NCBI GenBank assembly: GCA_021798575.1
Contig: JAJZGI010000010.1
Coordinates: forward strand, 1-52,679
From: Pseudomonadota bacterium
GTDB lineage: Bacteria; Pseudomonadota; Alphaproteobacteria; Acetobacterales; Acetobacteraceae
Direction: 5' to 3'
Length of the DNA: 52,679 nucleotides
In this document: piece after piece, positions 17,842 to 26,590 of the stretch
Layout of the letters: each line of letters starts with the position of its first letter
Numbering within the stretch: the first letter of the stretch is position 1
The notes under the pieces: generated by a model
Databases searched by the model: none
What the model was told of the DNA's origin: nothing
What the model saw: the letters and a program-made list of their open reading frames with translations, nothing else
Made by a program: the position numbers and the translations under genes

Positions 17842-19650
17842 CTAATAAACCCGCTTCTTCGGCGGAAACACCTGAACATCGTTCGTCAGCGTCTGCATTT
17901 TCACCGGGCGATACTCCAACCTCACGCCACCCTTGTCGTCGCAATAGCTGACCGTGTGCTTCATCCATTCCTCGTCATGCCGATCGGGGAAGTCGTCATG
18001 CGCCTGCGCGCCCCGGCTCTCCTTGCGGGCCTCGGCGCTCACCATCGTGGTCATCGCATTGCCCATCAGGTTGTCCAGCTCCAACGCCTCCACCAGGTCG
18101 GAGTTCCAGACCAGTGATCGATCGGTCACCGCCATATCGTCCAGCCCGGACCAGAGTTTCTGCATCTTATCCACGCCCTGGGTGAGGGATTTGGAGTTGC
18201 GGAACACGGCGGCGTGGCCCTGCATGGTGCGTTGCAGCGTGTCCCGCAGCTCCGCCACCTTGGTGCCGCCCTTGGCGTGGCGGGTCTTATCAAACCGCGC
18301 CAGGCTGGCCTGCCCGGCGTCACCCGGCAAGGCTGGCTGGCTGGCGCCGGCTTTCAGCGTGGCCGCCGCGCGGTGGGCGGCGGCGCGGCCGAACACCACG
18401 AGGTCCAGCAGCGAGTTCGTGCCCAGCCGGTTGGCGCCATGCACGGAGACGCAGGCGGCCTCACCCACGGCCATGAGCCCGCGCACGGTGGCGTCCGGGT
18501 TGGCGGCGGTGGGGCGCAGCACCTCGGCGTGATAATTGGTGGGGATGCCGCCCATGTTGTAGTGCACGGTGGGCAGCACGGGAATCGCCTCGCGGGTCAC
18601 ATCGATCCCGGCGAACACCCGCGCGGTCTCGGAGATGCCGGGCAGGCGCTCATGCAAAATCTCCGCACCCAGATGCTCCAGATGCAGCAATATATGGTCC
18701 TTGTTCGGGCCGACGCCGCGCCCCTCGTTGATCTCGATGGTCATGGAGCGCGATACGACGTCCCGCGAGGCGAGGTCCTTGGCGGTGGGCGCGTAGCGCT
18801 CCATGAAGCGCTCGCCCTGCGCATTCGTCAGGTACCCGCCCTCGCCGCGCGCGCCCTCCGTGATGAGGCACCCCGCCGGAAAGATACCGGTGGGGTGGAA
18901 CTGCACGAACTCCATATCCTGCACCGGCAGCCCGGCGCGGATGACCATGCCGCCGCCATCGCCCGTGCAGGTATGGGCGGAGGTGCAGCTCAGGTAAGCG
19001 CGGCCATAGCCGCCGGTCGCCAGCACTACAGTCTGCGCGCGGAACCGGTGGATGCTGCCATCCTCCAGGTTCCAGGCCATCACGCCACGGCAGGCGCCCT
19101 CATCGTCCATGATCAGGTCGAGCGCGAAAAATTCGACGAAAAACTCCGCGTCGTGCTTCAGGCTCTGCTGATAGAGCGTGTGCAAAATGGCGTGGCCGGT
19201 GCGATCCGCGGCGGCGCAGGCGCGCATCGCGGGCTCCTTGCCATATTCCTTCATATGGCCGCCGAAAGGGCGCTGGTAGATCTTGCCATCCTCGGTGCGC
19301 GAGAACGGCACGCCGAAATGCTCCAGCTCATAGATCGCCGGAACGGCCTCGCGGCACATATATTCGATCGCGTCCTGGTCGCCCAGCCAGTCCGAGCCCT
19401 TCACGGTGTCGTACATGTGCCAGCGCCAGTCATCCTCGCCCATATTGCCCAGCGCCGCGCCGATTCCGCCCTGCGCCGCGACGGTGTGCGAGCGCGTGGG
19501 GAACACCTTGGTGATGCAGGCGGTCTTCAGCCCCGCGGCACCCATGCCCAGCGTGGCGCGCAGGCCAGCACCCCCGGCGCCGACGACCACGATATCGTAG
19601 GTATGGTCGATGATATTATAGCCGCCGATGGTCTTCGACATTGCGTTCAT
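17842..19650 (-). CDS. sdhA: Succinate dehydrogenase flavoprotein subunit
   Basis: 602 residues. The FAD-binding start [18 protein letters not shown] is followed by the covalent-FAD motif [16 protein letters not shown] with its His. The substrate region [21 protein letters not shown] carries the catalytic Arg. [19 protein letters not shown] and the C-terminal [12 protein letters not shown] complete the pattern. It oxidises succinate to fumarate in complex II. The upstream gap to sdhD is filled by two long palindromes, and the downstream gap by a foreign-looking gene. Confidence 0.97.
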   Translation of the reverse strand: MNAMSKTIGGYNIIDHTYDIVVVGAGGAGLRATLGMGAAGLKTACITKVFPTRSHTVAAQGGIGAALGNMGEDDWRWHMYDTVKGSDWLGDQDAIEYMCREAVPAIYELEHFGVPFSRTEDGKIYQRPFGGHMKEYGKEPAMRACAAADRTGHAILHTLYQQSLKHDAEFFVEFFALDLIMDDEGACRGVMAWNLEDGSIHRFRAQTVVLATGGYGRAYLSCTSAHTCTGDGGGMVIRAGLPVQDMEFVQFHPTGIFPAGCLITEGARGEGGYLTNAQGERFMERYAPTAKDLASRDVVSRSMTIEINEGRGVGPNKDHILLHLEHLGAEILHERLPGISETARVFAGIDVTREAIPVLPTVHYNMGGIPTNYHAEVLRPTAANPDATVRGLMAVGEAACVSVHGANRLGTNSLLDLVVFGRAAAHRAAATLKAGASQPALPGDAGQASLARFDKTRHAKGGTKVAELRDTLQRTMQGHAAVFRNSKSLTQGVDKMQKLWSGLDDMAVTDRSLVWNSDLVEALELDNLMGNAMTTMVSAEARKESRGAQAHDDFPDRHDEEWMKHTVSYCDDKGGVRLEYRPVKMQTLTNDVQVFPPKKRVY

Positions 19651-19668
19651 GCGAGCAGAATCCAGTTT

Positions 19669-19743
19669 CTAGTGTCCTGATTCGGAAGTTCGTCATCATT
19701 GGAACCAGCACCTTACGAACTTCCGAATCAATAAGGACACTAG
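19669..19743. repeat. Palindromic element A in sdhD-sdhA spacer
   Basis: A 75-bp near-perfect inverted repeat. The outer arms CTAGTGTCC and GGACACTAG (19669-19677, 19735-19743) and the inner 15-bp arms (19678-19692, 19716-19730) pair, with a 4-base bulge ATAA on the right side. It shares the pattern AGTGT..TG.TTC.GAAGTTC with element B. It looks like a small non-autonomous mobile element or a processed mRNA hairpin. Confidence 0.75.
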
Positions 19744-19755
19744 CAAGTCTATCAT

Positions 19756-19830
19756 TCCAGTGTGGTGGTTCTGAAGTTCCCATGCATTCGCAGAGGCACC
19801 ATTTGGGAACTTCAGAACCACCACACTGGA
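19756..19830. repeat. Palindromic element B in sdhD-sdhA spacer
   Basis: A perfect 27-bp inverted repeat: 19756-19782 pairs with 19804-19830 around a 21-base loop. It directly abuts the sdhD stop codon (19831-19833) and lies 12 bases from element A. The arm sequence is related to A but not identical, so the two look like different members of one family. No open frame or transposase is inside. Confidence 0.8.
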
Positions 19831-20229
19831 TCAAAAGGCGAGTTTCAGGACCGAGACGGCGCAGGCGAGGGCGGACAGAACGATGAGGCCGTTGACGAGC
19901 ATGATCCCGCCCCGGCGTTTGCCCTCATGGCTCACATAATCCTCGATGACGACCTGCAAACCCAGCGAGAGATGATAGAACAGCGCCGCGATGAGGCAGA
20001 GGAAGAGCACCGTGTTCCATGGTTTCGCCATGAAACCCGCCATCCGCGCCTGGGTGGCACCGGCCAGGATGAGGACCGAGGCGACGAAATAGAGCGAGAG
20101 CGGCAGCAGGGCGACGGCGGTGACCCGCTGGGCCCACCAATGCCCCACCCCATGCCGGGCCGCACCCAGGCCCTGCGCGCGGCCGAGCGGGCTGCGCATG
20201 ATGCGCACAGGAACATTCGGGTCTTCCAT
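19831..20229 (-). CDS. sdhD: Succinate dehydrogenase membrane anchor subunit
   Basis: About 132 residues from MEDPNVPVRIMRSPLGRAQG at 20229; upstream in-frame codons to 20352 lie inside sdhC and are rejected. Three hydrophobic helices are visible. ARHGVGHWWAQRVTAVAL precedes the first, and FYHLSLGLQVVIEDYVSHEG supplies the haem/quinone-site His and the conserved Asp-Tyr. It anchors SdhAB and binds ubiquinone. The stop abuts a perfect palindrome. Confidence 0.92.
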   Translation of the reverse strand: MEDPNVPVRIMRSPLGRAQGLGAARHGVGHWWAQRVTAVALLPLSLYFVASVLILAGATQARMAGFMAKPWNTVLFLCLIAALFYHLSLGLQVVIEDYVSHEGKRRGGIMLVNGLIVLSALACAVSVLKLAF

Positions 20230-20234
20230 ATTAT

Positions 20235-20672
20235 TCACCACACCAGGAAACCGACGAGCCAGAAACCTGCCGTGAGGATGACGCTGGCGGCCAGGACGAT
20301 CCAGCCGTTGCGGTGCATGGCGCCAAGCTCGAAGCCGCGCCCGGAATCCCACGCCAGATGGCGGATGCCGTTACAAAAATGGTAGAAGAGCGCGAAGGTG
20401 AAGCCGATGAGCATGAGCAGGCCGAGCCAGGAGGCGAGCAGGCCCTGGATATCGGCGAAGGCCTGCGCGGCGGTCGCGGCGCAGACGAGCCAGAGGGTGA
20501 GCAGCAGCGTGCCGACACCCAGCGCACAGCCAGTGATCCGATGCGCGATGGAGGTCATGGAGGACATCTGGGCCCTGTAGGCGGTGCCGATCATGAAGGG
20601 CGAGAGCGGGCGGCTGACCAGATCCCCCTCTGAATTGCGCCCGATCATCTGGGCGGCGCGGACATGCTTCAT
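20235..20672 (-). CDS. sdhC: Succinate dehydrogenase cytochrome b556 subunit
   Basis: 145 residues with three transmembrane helices. RPLSPFMIGTAYRAQMSSMT followed by SIAHRITGCALG is the SdhC signature with the quinone-site Ser and Arg. FYHFCNGIRHLAWD supplies the haem-ligand His. It starts the sdhCDAB operon, and the 5-base gap to sdhD suggests coupling. A promoter must lie in 20673-20815 but no clear boxes are seen. Confidence 0.94.
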   Translation of the reverse strand: MKHVRAAQMIGRNSEGDLVSRPLSPFMIGTAYRAQMSSMTSIAHRITGCALGVGTLLLTLWLVCAATAAQAFADIQGLLASWLGLLMLIGFTFALFYHFCNGIRHLAWDSGRGFELGAMHRNGWIVLAASVILTAGFWLVGFLVW

Positions 20673-20762
20673 GAGAAATCTTTCCTAGATTTTGTGGCAG
20701 GCCATTTATGTTGCAGTTGCTTAGTCCCGGCTCGTTGCAGGGTCAACGTCATGCGTCTGCGC

Positions 20763-20803
20763 GCCCAGGCCAAGCCATAAACCTGCACGGTCTGGGCTTT
20801 TTT
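20763..20803 (+). terminator. Terminator-like hairpin upstream of sdhC
   Basis: A 9-bp stem (20763-20771 with 20789-20797, one G-T pair) is followed on the + strand by TTTTTT (20798-20803). No + strand gene precedes it closely, so if active it would stop antisense transcription. On the - strand the same hairpin has the A-run before it and is not a standard terminator. Confidence 0.35.
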
Positions 20804-20815
20804 GGGCGGATAAGC

Positions 20816-21064
20816 CTAAGCGACGTGGCGGAATTTTTTGGCCGGCGGGGCGTAGGGGTCGGCCGGAGGGCGGTGCGTCCGGGACAGCTCGGCCAACAGC
20901 CTCTCGACCCCTGAATGCTCGGCGGTGCGGCCCGCCCAGTGGCTGGCCAGCGGCCAGAGGATCAGGCTGATCTGCATGAGCAGGGCGACGAGGCCCTTCA
21001 GAGGTTGGCCCTCAGCGAAGAAGACGGCGCAAGGAAAAACCTGGCGGCGGTTTAATGCGGACAT
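20816..21064 (-). CDS. Small hypothetical protein with one transmembrane segment
   Basis: 82 residues. A hydrophobic segment at about 24-42 (LKGLVALLMQISLILWPLA) is followed by a soluble tail rich in Arg, His and Pro (SRTHRPPADPYAPPAKKFRH). No family is recognised. An exact CtrA-type box (21083-21098) lies 18 bases before its ATG, which suggests cell-cycle-linked control. The frame is flanked by non-coding sequence on both sides and the strand fits sdhC. Confidence 0.6.
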   Translation of the reverse strand: MSALNRRQVFPCAVFFAEGQPLKGLVALLMQISLILWPLASHWAGRTAEHSGVERLLAELSRTHRPPADPYAPPAKKFRHVA

Positions 21065-21082
21065 CTCTTATTCCCAGGACTA

Positions 21083-21098
21083 GTTAACCATTCCTTAA
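21083..21098 (-). promoter_or_regulatory. Candidate CtrA-binding box (TTAA-N7-TTAAC)
   Basis: Read on the - strand, TTAA (21098-21095), seven bases, then TTAAC (21087-21083) match the full CtrA consensus established in Caulobacter and other alphaproteobacteria. On the + strand it includes TTAACCAT. It sits 18 bases from the start of the 82-residue gene, so close that it may repress. It could also serve a promoter with a transcript starting further upstream. Confidence 0.6.
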
Positions 21099-21170
21099 TC
21101 CTGTAGGGCAATTCGGATCGAAGTCAAGATAATTATTGAAAAATCGTGACTTCCGAGGTTTTTCTGAGAT

Positions 21171-21335
21171 TCACGCGGTCGCGGACGAGCCGGAACCAGC
21201 GTGTTGGGCGAGCGCGCGCCAGCGTTCCAGCGTGGCCTCGCGCTCTGGCTGGCCCTCCCGCAGGGAGGCCGCGATCAGCCGGTCGATCACGGCGCTGCGC
21301 AGGTCGGCTTCGGTTTTCAGGGTTTCAGTCTGCAT
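21171..21335 (-). CDS. Short hypothetical protein
   Basis: 54 residues from MQTETLKTEADLRSAVIDRL at 21335, with GGAG about 9 bases upstream of the ATG. A longer in-frame version starts at 21431 or 21461 but lacks a ribosome site. The sequence predicts two amphipathic helices (TEADLRSAVIDRLIAAS, EREATLERWRALAQH). No function is recognised. Coding status is uncertain because of its size. Confidence 0.4.
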   Translation of the reverse strand: MQTETLKTEADLRSAVIDRLIAASLREGQPEREATLERWRALAQHAGSGSSATA

Positions 21336-21545
21336 GGTGGCGCTCCGGTTTTGGGTGCTTGGGGACGAGATATCGACCACGCCAGACTGAGCGGGGAGTA
21401 CGGCGGGAATATGTCGATGGCTTGTTTTCATGATGATGATATGGCCGCTGCACCGCAGCAAAAAAGCAAAAACAAACGCAAAATTCCTCCTTTCAAAGTT
21501 TTAACGTTTTGATATACAGGGGAATGGCGTGACGGCGGGAGAGAC

Positions 21546-21926
21546 ATGGCGGCTCGGCTATTCATACGGGTGGGGGGTGCGGTGGGGGCGCTGTTCTGCC
21601 TCGCCGCCTGCGCCCAGCCGGGCTCGCAGAACGCCCAAACCGGGTTTGCCCAGCCGGTTCTTGCCGCGCAGAATCTCATCGGCGCCACACCCGCATTGCT
21701 GAACGCGGCGTTCGGCCCACCGGCGTTGCGCCGAGTAGATGGCCAGGCGCAGGTCTGGCTGTATCACTCCGAGGTCTGCGGCCTGAATCTGATTCTGTAC
21801 CCCGGGCCGAATGGCGTGCCGCGTGTGGCCGATGCGGTGCCCGACAATGACGACCCGGCGAGCTGCACGGCGAGCCTGCAACGCGGCGTGGCGGATGCGG
21901 CGCTGGAGCCCGTGCCCGCCTCCTGA
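21546..21926 (+). CDS. Small putative lipoprotein
   Basis: 126 residues. The N-terminus has two Arg, a hydrophobic core and the lipobox LAAC (Cys about residue 22), so the product should be lipidated by Lgt. The mature part contains LIGATPALLNAAFGPPALRRVDGQAQVWLY, a layout like the SmpA/BamE-type short domain in which a G..P..L...FG.P motif precedes a W-containing strand. A further Cys pair (EVCGLNL, ASCTASL) may form a disulfide. No enzyme motif. It lies 33 bases before gshB. Confidence 0.75.
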   Translation: MAARLFIRVGGAVGALFCLAACAQPGSQNAQTGFAQPVLAAQNLIGATPALLNAAFGPPALRRVDGQAQVWLYHSEVCGLNLILYPGPNGVPRVADAVPDNDDPASCTASLQRGVADAALEPVPAS

Positions 21927-21959
21927 TAGGCTGAGGTATGAACAGGGTTTGGGGATGAA

Positions 21960-22901
21960 ATGCCGGGCTTGAAGATTGCCGTGCAGATGGACGCGATGCC
22001 GGGGATCGACATCTCCGGGGATTCCACCTTCGCGCTGATGCTGGAGGCGCAGGCGCGCGGCCACGCGCTGTGGCATTATGAGGTGGCGCATATGTGGCTG
22101 GAGGGTACCAGCCTCTACGCCCGCGCGCACCCGCTGCGCGTGCAAAATGTGGTTGGCACGCACTATGAGTTCGGGCCCGAGCGCGTGCTGGAGCTGGCGG
22201 AGATGCAGGTGGTGCTGATGCGCCAGGACCCACCGTTCGACATGGCTTACATCACCGCCACGCATCTGCTGGAGCATATTCATCCCAAAACGCTGGTGGT
22301 CAATCATCCTGCCGCCGTGCGCAATGCCCCCGAGAAGCTGCTGGTCACGCATTTTCCGGAGTTGATGCCGCCCACGCTCATCGCCCGTGACCGCGGCGCG
22401 ATCGCGGATTTTCGGGCGCGCCACAGCGATATCATCGTCAAGCCCCTGTTTGGCAATGGCGGCGTGGGCGTCTTCCGGCTGCGGCCCGAGGATGAGAATC
22501 TCGGCTCGCTGCTGGAGATGTTTTTTGCCGCCTCGCGCGAGCCGGTGATGGTGCAGCGCTACGAGCCCGCAGTGCGGGCAGGGGATAAGCGGATCATCCT
22601 GGTGGACGGCGTTCCGCTGGGCGCGGTGAACCGCGTTCCCGCAGCGGGGGACAGCCGCTCCAACATGCACGCCGGCGGGCGCGCCGAGCGGGCCACGCTG
22701 AGCGCCCGCGAGCACGAGATCTGCGAGGCGATCGGCCCGCTGCTGCGCCGTGAAGGGCTGTTGTTCACCGGCATCGACGTGATCGGCGACTACCTCACCG
22801 AGATCAACGTCACCTCACCGACCGGATTGCAGCAGATCGCCCGGTTCGACGGGGTCAACCTGGCGGCGGCGATCTGGGATAAGATTGAATTGATGCGTTA
22901 A
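21960..22901 (+). CDS. gshB: Glutathione synthetase
   Basis: 313 residues. GshB joins gamma-glutamylcysteine and glycine using ATP. The N-terminal domain starts LKIAVQMDAMPGIDISGDSTFALM, close to the family IA.QMDP...I....DTTF motif. The ATP-grasp region is IIVKPLFGNGGVGVFRL, followed by MVQRYEPAVRAGDKRIILVDG and GIDVIGDYLTEINVTSPTGLQQI. Its stop overlaps the convergent bchH stop by 4 bases. Glutathione fits acid and metal stress but is not specific to phototrophy. Confidence 0.93.
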   Translation: MPGLKIAVQMDAMPGIDISGDSTFALMLEAQARGHALWHYEVAHMWLEGTSLYARAHPLRVQNVVGTHYEFGPERVLELAEMQVVLMRQDPPFDMAYITATHLLEHIHPKTLVVNHPAAVRNAPEKLLVTHFPELMPPTLIARDRGAIADFRARHSDIIVKPLFGNGGVGVFRLRPEDENLGSLLEMFFAASREPVMVQRYEPAVRAGDKRIILVDGVPLGAVNRVPAAGDSRSNMHAGGRAERATLSAREHEICEAIGPLLRREGLLFTGIDVIGDYLTEINVTSPTGLQQIARFDGVNLAAAIWDKIELMR

Positions 22902-25900
22902 GCCGCCCAGTCGATCCCCTCCAGCCGGTCCTCCATCTCTTCGCCCGCTTCGCGCAGCGCGGCCAGCGTCTCCCCGTCGGGCGACCAGAAGGCGCGCTCC
23001 TGCGCCTCGATCAGCCGGTTGGTGAGCCGGGCCGACGCGGTGGGGTTGAGCGCCGCGAGCCGCGCGCGCATCGTTTTGTCCAGCACGAAGGTCTCGGTGA
23101 TCTTCTCATAGACCCAGGGCTCGACGGTGCCGGTGGTGGCGGACCAGCCGAGCGCGTTGGTGACCTGGGATTCGATCTGCCGCACGCCCTCATGGCCATG
23201 CGCCAGCAGATCCTCGATATATTTGGGGTTCAGCGTGCGGGTGCGCATCTCGAGCGCCACCTGCTCGTTCAGGCTGCGGACCTTGGCGGTGCCACGGGTC
23301 TGGTCGCCGATATAGAGCGCCGGTTTTTCACCCCGCGCGGCGCAGATGGCGCGGGTCATGCCGCCCAGCCCGTCGAAATAATGGTCCACGCTGGTGACGC
23401 CGAGTTCGAGCGATTCGAGGTTCTGGTAGGCGGCGGAGACGGTGGAGAGCGCGGCGGTGAGCACGGCGTCGTGCCGCGCCGGGCGGCCATCCACCCCATA
23501 GGCGAAGCCCTTGCGGCTGATATAGGCGCGGCCCAGCTCGTCGGCATCTTCCCATGCACCGGACTCGACCAGATTGTTCACATTCGCGCCGTAGCTGCCC
23601 TCCTGGTTGCCGAACACGCGCAAAGCCGCGTCCTCCAGGCTGCCGCCGTGCGCGGCGATGAATGCCAGCACATGCTTGCGCACGAAATTCTGCTCGGGCG
23701 GCTCGTCGGCGCTTGCGGCGAGCAGCGCCGCCTCGGCCAACAGGCGGGTCTGCATCGGCAGCAGGTCGCGGAAAATGCCAGACAGGGTGATGACCACATC
23801 GACGCGCGGGCGGCCAAGCGCGGTGAGCGGCACCAGTTGCGCGCCGCACAGTCGGCCGTAGCCGTCGCGCCTCGGCTCTGCGCCCAGCAGCCACAGCGCC
23901 TGCGCGAGCGGCCCGCCCTCGGACTTCAGATTATCGCTGCCCCAGAGCAGCAGGGCCACCGTCTCGGGCAAGCAGTTGCCATCCGCCGCGTGGCGGGCGA
24001 GCAGCAGTTCGGCCTGCGCCGCACCCTCGAGCACGGCGAATTCGGTTGGCATGCGGAAGGGGTCGAACCCGTACAGGTTACGCCCGGTGGGCAGGATGGC
24101 GGGTGTACGGATGAGGTCGCCGCCCGGGGTCGGGTGGATGTAGCGACCATCGAGCGCGGTGATGATGGCGGGCAGCTCATGGTCCTGCGCCAGCAGCGCA
24201 TCCAGCCGGGCCCGCTCATCAGGCGCTAAAATGCCCGCTGCGTCCAGAATTCTGCCGCGCGCGGCAGCATCCGGCGGCGCGCCGACGACATGCAGTCCCT
24301 CCGGGATCAGCGTATATTCCAGCTCCAGCAGAGCGGCGGCGAGCTCGGCGGTGCCGGTCTGGGGCAGGTCCACCGCCGTGGCCTGGGCGCGGATCAGCTC
24401 CAGCAGTGCCGGCGCCTCGGCGGCGTCCGGCGCCAGCGCGCGGAAGCGGTCCAGCGAGGCTTTCAGCTCCGAGAAGCCCTTATACAGCCCGGCGGCGCCC
24501 AGCGGCGGGGTCAGGTGGCTGATGAGCGTGGCGAGGCCCCGGCGCTTGGCCAGCATCCCCTCCGAGGGGTTGTTGGCAGCGTAGAGATAAAAATTCGGCA
24601 GATGGCCGATCAACCGGTCCGGCCAGCATCTGCCCGAGAGCCCGACCTGCTTGCCCGGCATGAACTCCAGCGCCCCGTGCGTGCCGAAATGCAGCAGGGC
24701 GTCCGCGCCGAAATCCTCGCTCAGCCAGCGGTAGAACGCGCAGAATGCGTGGGTCGGGGCAAAACCGCCCTCGAACAGCAGGCGCATTGGGTCACCCTCA
24801 TAGCCGAACGCCGGCTGCACGCCGACGAAGACATTACCGAACTGCGCGCCCATGATGAAGATGGCGCCGCCATCGCTCAGCTGGGTGCCGGGTGCCGGGC
24901 CCCAGACCTTCTCGATCTCGGCCAGATGCGGCTCGCGCGCGATATGCAGGTCCCGCCCCACCCGCGCGCCGACATTGGCTGGCGTGCCGTGGGCGCTGGC
25001 GTTGCCCTCCAGGATACGGCCGCGCAGCGCCTCCACGCTCGGGGGTAGTTCCACGCCGTAGCCCGCGACGCTGAGCGCCTTGAGCGTGTTGAACAGCGAG
25101 GCGAACACCGAGAGATACGCCGCGGTGCCGGTGGCACCCGCATTGGGCGGGAAGTTGAACAGCACGATGCCGACCTTGCGCTCGGCGCGCGCGCGCTGGC
25201 GCAGACGCACCAGCCGGGCGAGCCTGGCGGCCAGTTTCGCCGCGCGCTCCGGGTGTACGCACATGCGCCGCTGCTCGAGCGCGGTGCCCGCCTTGCGCCG
25301 CCCGCCGAAGATCATCGGCATCGTCGCCCCGTCCAGCTCCGGCAGCGCCACCATTAGGGTGGACTCGATCGGCGTCATGCCGCGCGGGTCCTGCTCCCAT
25401 TCATCGAGCGTCTGGAACTCCAGCGGCGCGGCGCAGATATAGGGCACGTCCAGCCGCGCCAGCGTGGCCTGCGCGGCGGTCGAATCATTGTAGGCCGGGC
25501 CGCCGACGAGCGAGAATCCGGTGAGCGAGGCGATGGCGTCCACCGCCAGCGTGCCACCTGGCATGAAGAAGCGTTCGATTGCGGCGCGCTGGTCCAGCCC
25601 GGTGGCGAAGATGGGCAAAGTGTTGAAACCCTCCGCCTCGATCGCGCTGATCACGCCGTCGTAATGCGCCGTATCCCCGGCCAGCAGGTAGGAGCGCAGC
25701 AGCAGCACGCCGATGGTGCCGCGCGCGTGGCGGCAGTGCGGGATGGCGTCGGCCTCAATCGCGATCCGCCCGGCGGCGCGCGGATGATAGACCCCCATGT
25801 CCGGATATTCGATGGGCGGCGGTGGCGCCTTGGCCATGCGCAGCGCCAGCCTCGGCCCAGCCGCGTAGCGGCCGATCATGAGCCTGGCCAGGCTCTCGAT

Positions 25901-26461
25901 ATTCTCAGCCGAGCCCGCCAGCCAATATTGCAGGCCGAGGAAGTAGACCCGCAGATCCTGCGCCGTGCCGGGGATGAAGCGCAGGATCTTCGGCAGGTTG
26001 CGCAGCAGCCGCATCTGGCTCTCACCGGCCGAGATTTTCGCCGTGCCCTCGCGCTTGCCCTTGAGTTTTTTCAGCAGGCCGAGCGCGCCGCCGGGCTCGT
26101 TGGCCATGTCCAGCCGTCCGAAGCGCGTTTGCTTTACGATCTCCGCCGCCGACAGCGCGCAGAACATGGCGTCGCACCCCGCCCGCCGGGCCGCCAGCGC
26201 GGGGGCAATGAGCCGTGTGTGCTCCTCCAGAAACAGCATGGTGGCGATGATGATATCGGCCTCCGCGATGGCGGCGTGGCAGGCGTTGAGGGCGGCTTTG
26301 TCGTCCGCGAACTGGTCCGCCGAGTGCAGCTCCATCCGCAGCCCGGGCCAGTCCTGTCGCAGGCGGCTCTCGGCGCTGGCCATAGCACCGGCCAGATGCC
26401 CATCCATGGTGATGATGGCCAGACGCAACGGCGCGTGGGGCGTTTGGGCGTTCGCAGGCAT
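22898..26461 (-). CDS. bchH: Magnesium chelatase subunit H
   Basis: 1187 residues, the length expected for BchH. It binds protoporphyrin IX and is the subunit where Mg is inserted, with BchI and BchD. Recognisable family segments include an N-terminal ANAQTPHAPLRLAIITMDGHLAG, the central LPELDGATMPMIFGG and LHFGTHGALEFMPGKQVGLS, and the C-terminal GNQEGSYGANVNNLVESG and YFDGLGGMTRAI. In many purple bacteria bchH sits between bchB and bchL; here it is 11 kb away, alone, divergent from bchP across a PpsR-type operator. GAGGG lies upstream of its ATG. Confidence 0.97.
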   Translation of the reverse strand: MPANAQTPHAPLRLAIITMDGHLAGAMASAESRLRQDWPGLRMELHSADQFADDKAALNACHAAIAEADIIIATMLFLEEHTRLIAPALAARRAGCDAMFCALSAAEIVKQTRFGRLDMANEPGGALGLLKKLKGKREGTAKISAGESQMRLLRNLPKILRFIPGTAQDLRVYFLGLQYWLAGSAENIESLARLMIGRYAAGPRLALRMAKAPPPPIEYPDMGVYHPRAAGRIAIEADAIPHCRHARGTIGVLLLRSYLLAGDTAHYDGVISAIEAEGFNTLPIFATGLDQRAAIERFFMPGGTLAVDAIASLTGFSLVGGPAYNDSTAAQATLARLDVPYICAAPLEFQTLDEWEQDPRGMTPIESTLMVALPELDGATMPMIFGGRRKAGTALEQRRMCVHPERAAKLAARLARLVRLRQRARAERKVGIVLFNFPPNAGATGTAAYLSVFASLFNTLKALSVAGYGVELPPSVEALRGRILEGNASAHGTPANVGARVGRDLHIAREPHLAEIEKVWGPAPGTQLSDGGAIFIMGAQFGNVFVGVQPAFGYEGDPMRLLFEGGFAPTHAFCAFYRWLSEDFGADALLHFGTHGALEFMPGKQVGLSGRCWPDRLIGHLPNFYLYAANNPSEGMLAKRRGLATLISHLTPPLGAAGLYKGFSELKASLDRFRALAPDAAEAPALLELIRAQATAVDLPQTGTAELAAALLELEYTLIPEGLHVVGAPPDAAARGRILDAAGILAPDERARLDALLAQDHELPAIITALDGRYIHPTPGGDLIRTPAILPTGRNLYGFDPFRMPTEFAVLEGAAQAELLLARHAADGNCLPETVALLLWGSDNLKSEGGPLAQALWLLGAEPRRDGYGRLCGAQLVPLTALGRPRVDVVITLSGIFRDLLPMQTRLLAEAALLAASADEPPEQNFVRKHVLAFIAAHGGSLEDAALRVFGNQEGSYGANVNNLVESGAWEDADELGRAYISRKGFAYGVDGRPARHDAVLTAALSTVSAAYQNLESLELGVTSVDHYFDGLGGMTRAICAARGEKPALYIGDQTRGTAKVRSLNEQVALEMRTRTLNPKYIEDLLAHGHEGVRQIESQVTNALGWSATTGTVEPWVYEKITETFVLDKTMRARLAALNPTASARLTNRLIEAQERAFWSPDGETLAALREAGEEMEDRLEGIDWAA

Positions 26462-26488
26462 TATATTTCCCTCGCGGCCATGGGTCGA

Positions 26489-26517
26489 GGCTAGCGCCGC
26501 GTATCGACGGCTGTCAA
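26489..26517 (-). promoter_or_regulatory. Candidate bchH promoter
   Basis: Read leftward: TTGACA (26517-26512), a 17-base spacer, then CTAGCC (26494-26489). The same layout, TTGACA-N17-TTAGCC, occurs before bchF. The -35 lies within the PpsR-type operator, which would let the repressor block it. The -10 is poor against the general consensus, so the call depends on the match between the two promoters. Confidence 0.45.
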
Positions 26518-26545
26518 TAAATTATTACGTCAATTTTTATTGACA
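26512..26545. promoter_or_regulatory. Composite palindromic PpsR/CrtJ operator between bchH and bchP
   Basis: TGT-N12-ACG (26512-26529) and CGT-N12-ACA (26528-26545) overlap by CG. The whole 34 bp is an imperfect palindrome with 10-bp ends TGTCAATAAA and TTTATTGACA. The PpsR/CrtJ consensus is TGT-N12-ACA, so each half has one deviation toward the centre. Each end also gives a TTGACA: leftward for bchH (26517-26512) and rightward for bchP (26540-26545). Confidence 0.75.
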
Positions 26546-26590
26546 GCCGGGCGCGCCGCGTCGATGGTGAGGCCCGGAGGTTGGGCACCC

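Noticed and set aside
18214-19680. 488-codon open frame on the + strand opposite sdhA
   Set aside because: High G+C keeps frames open on both strands; sdhA has complete family motifs and the + frame has none.
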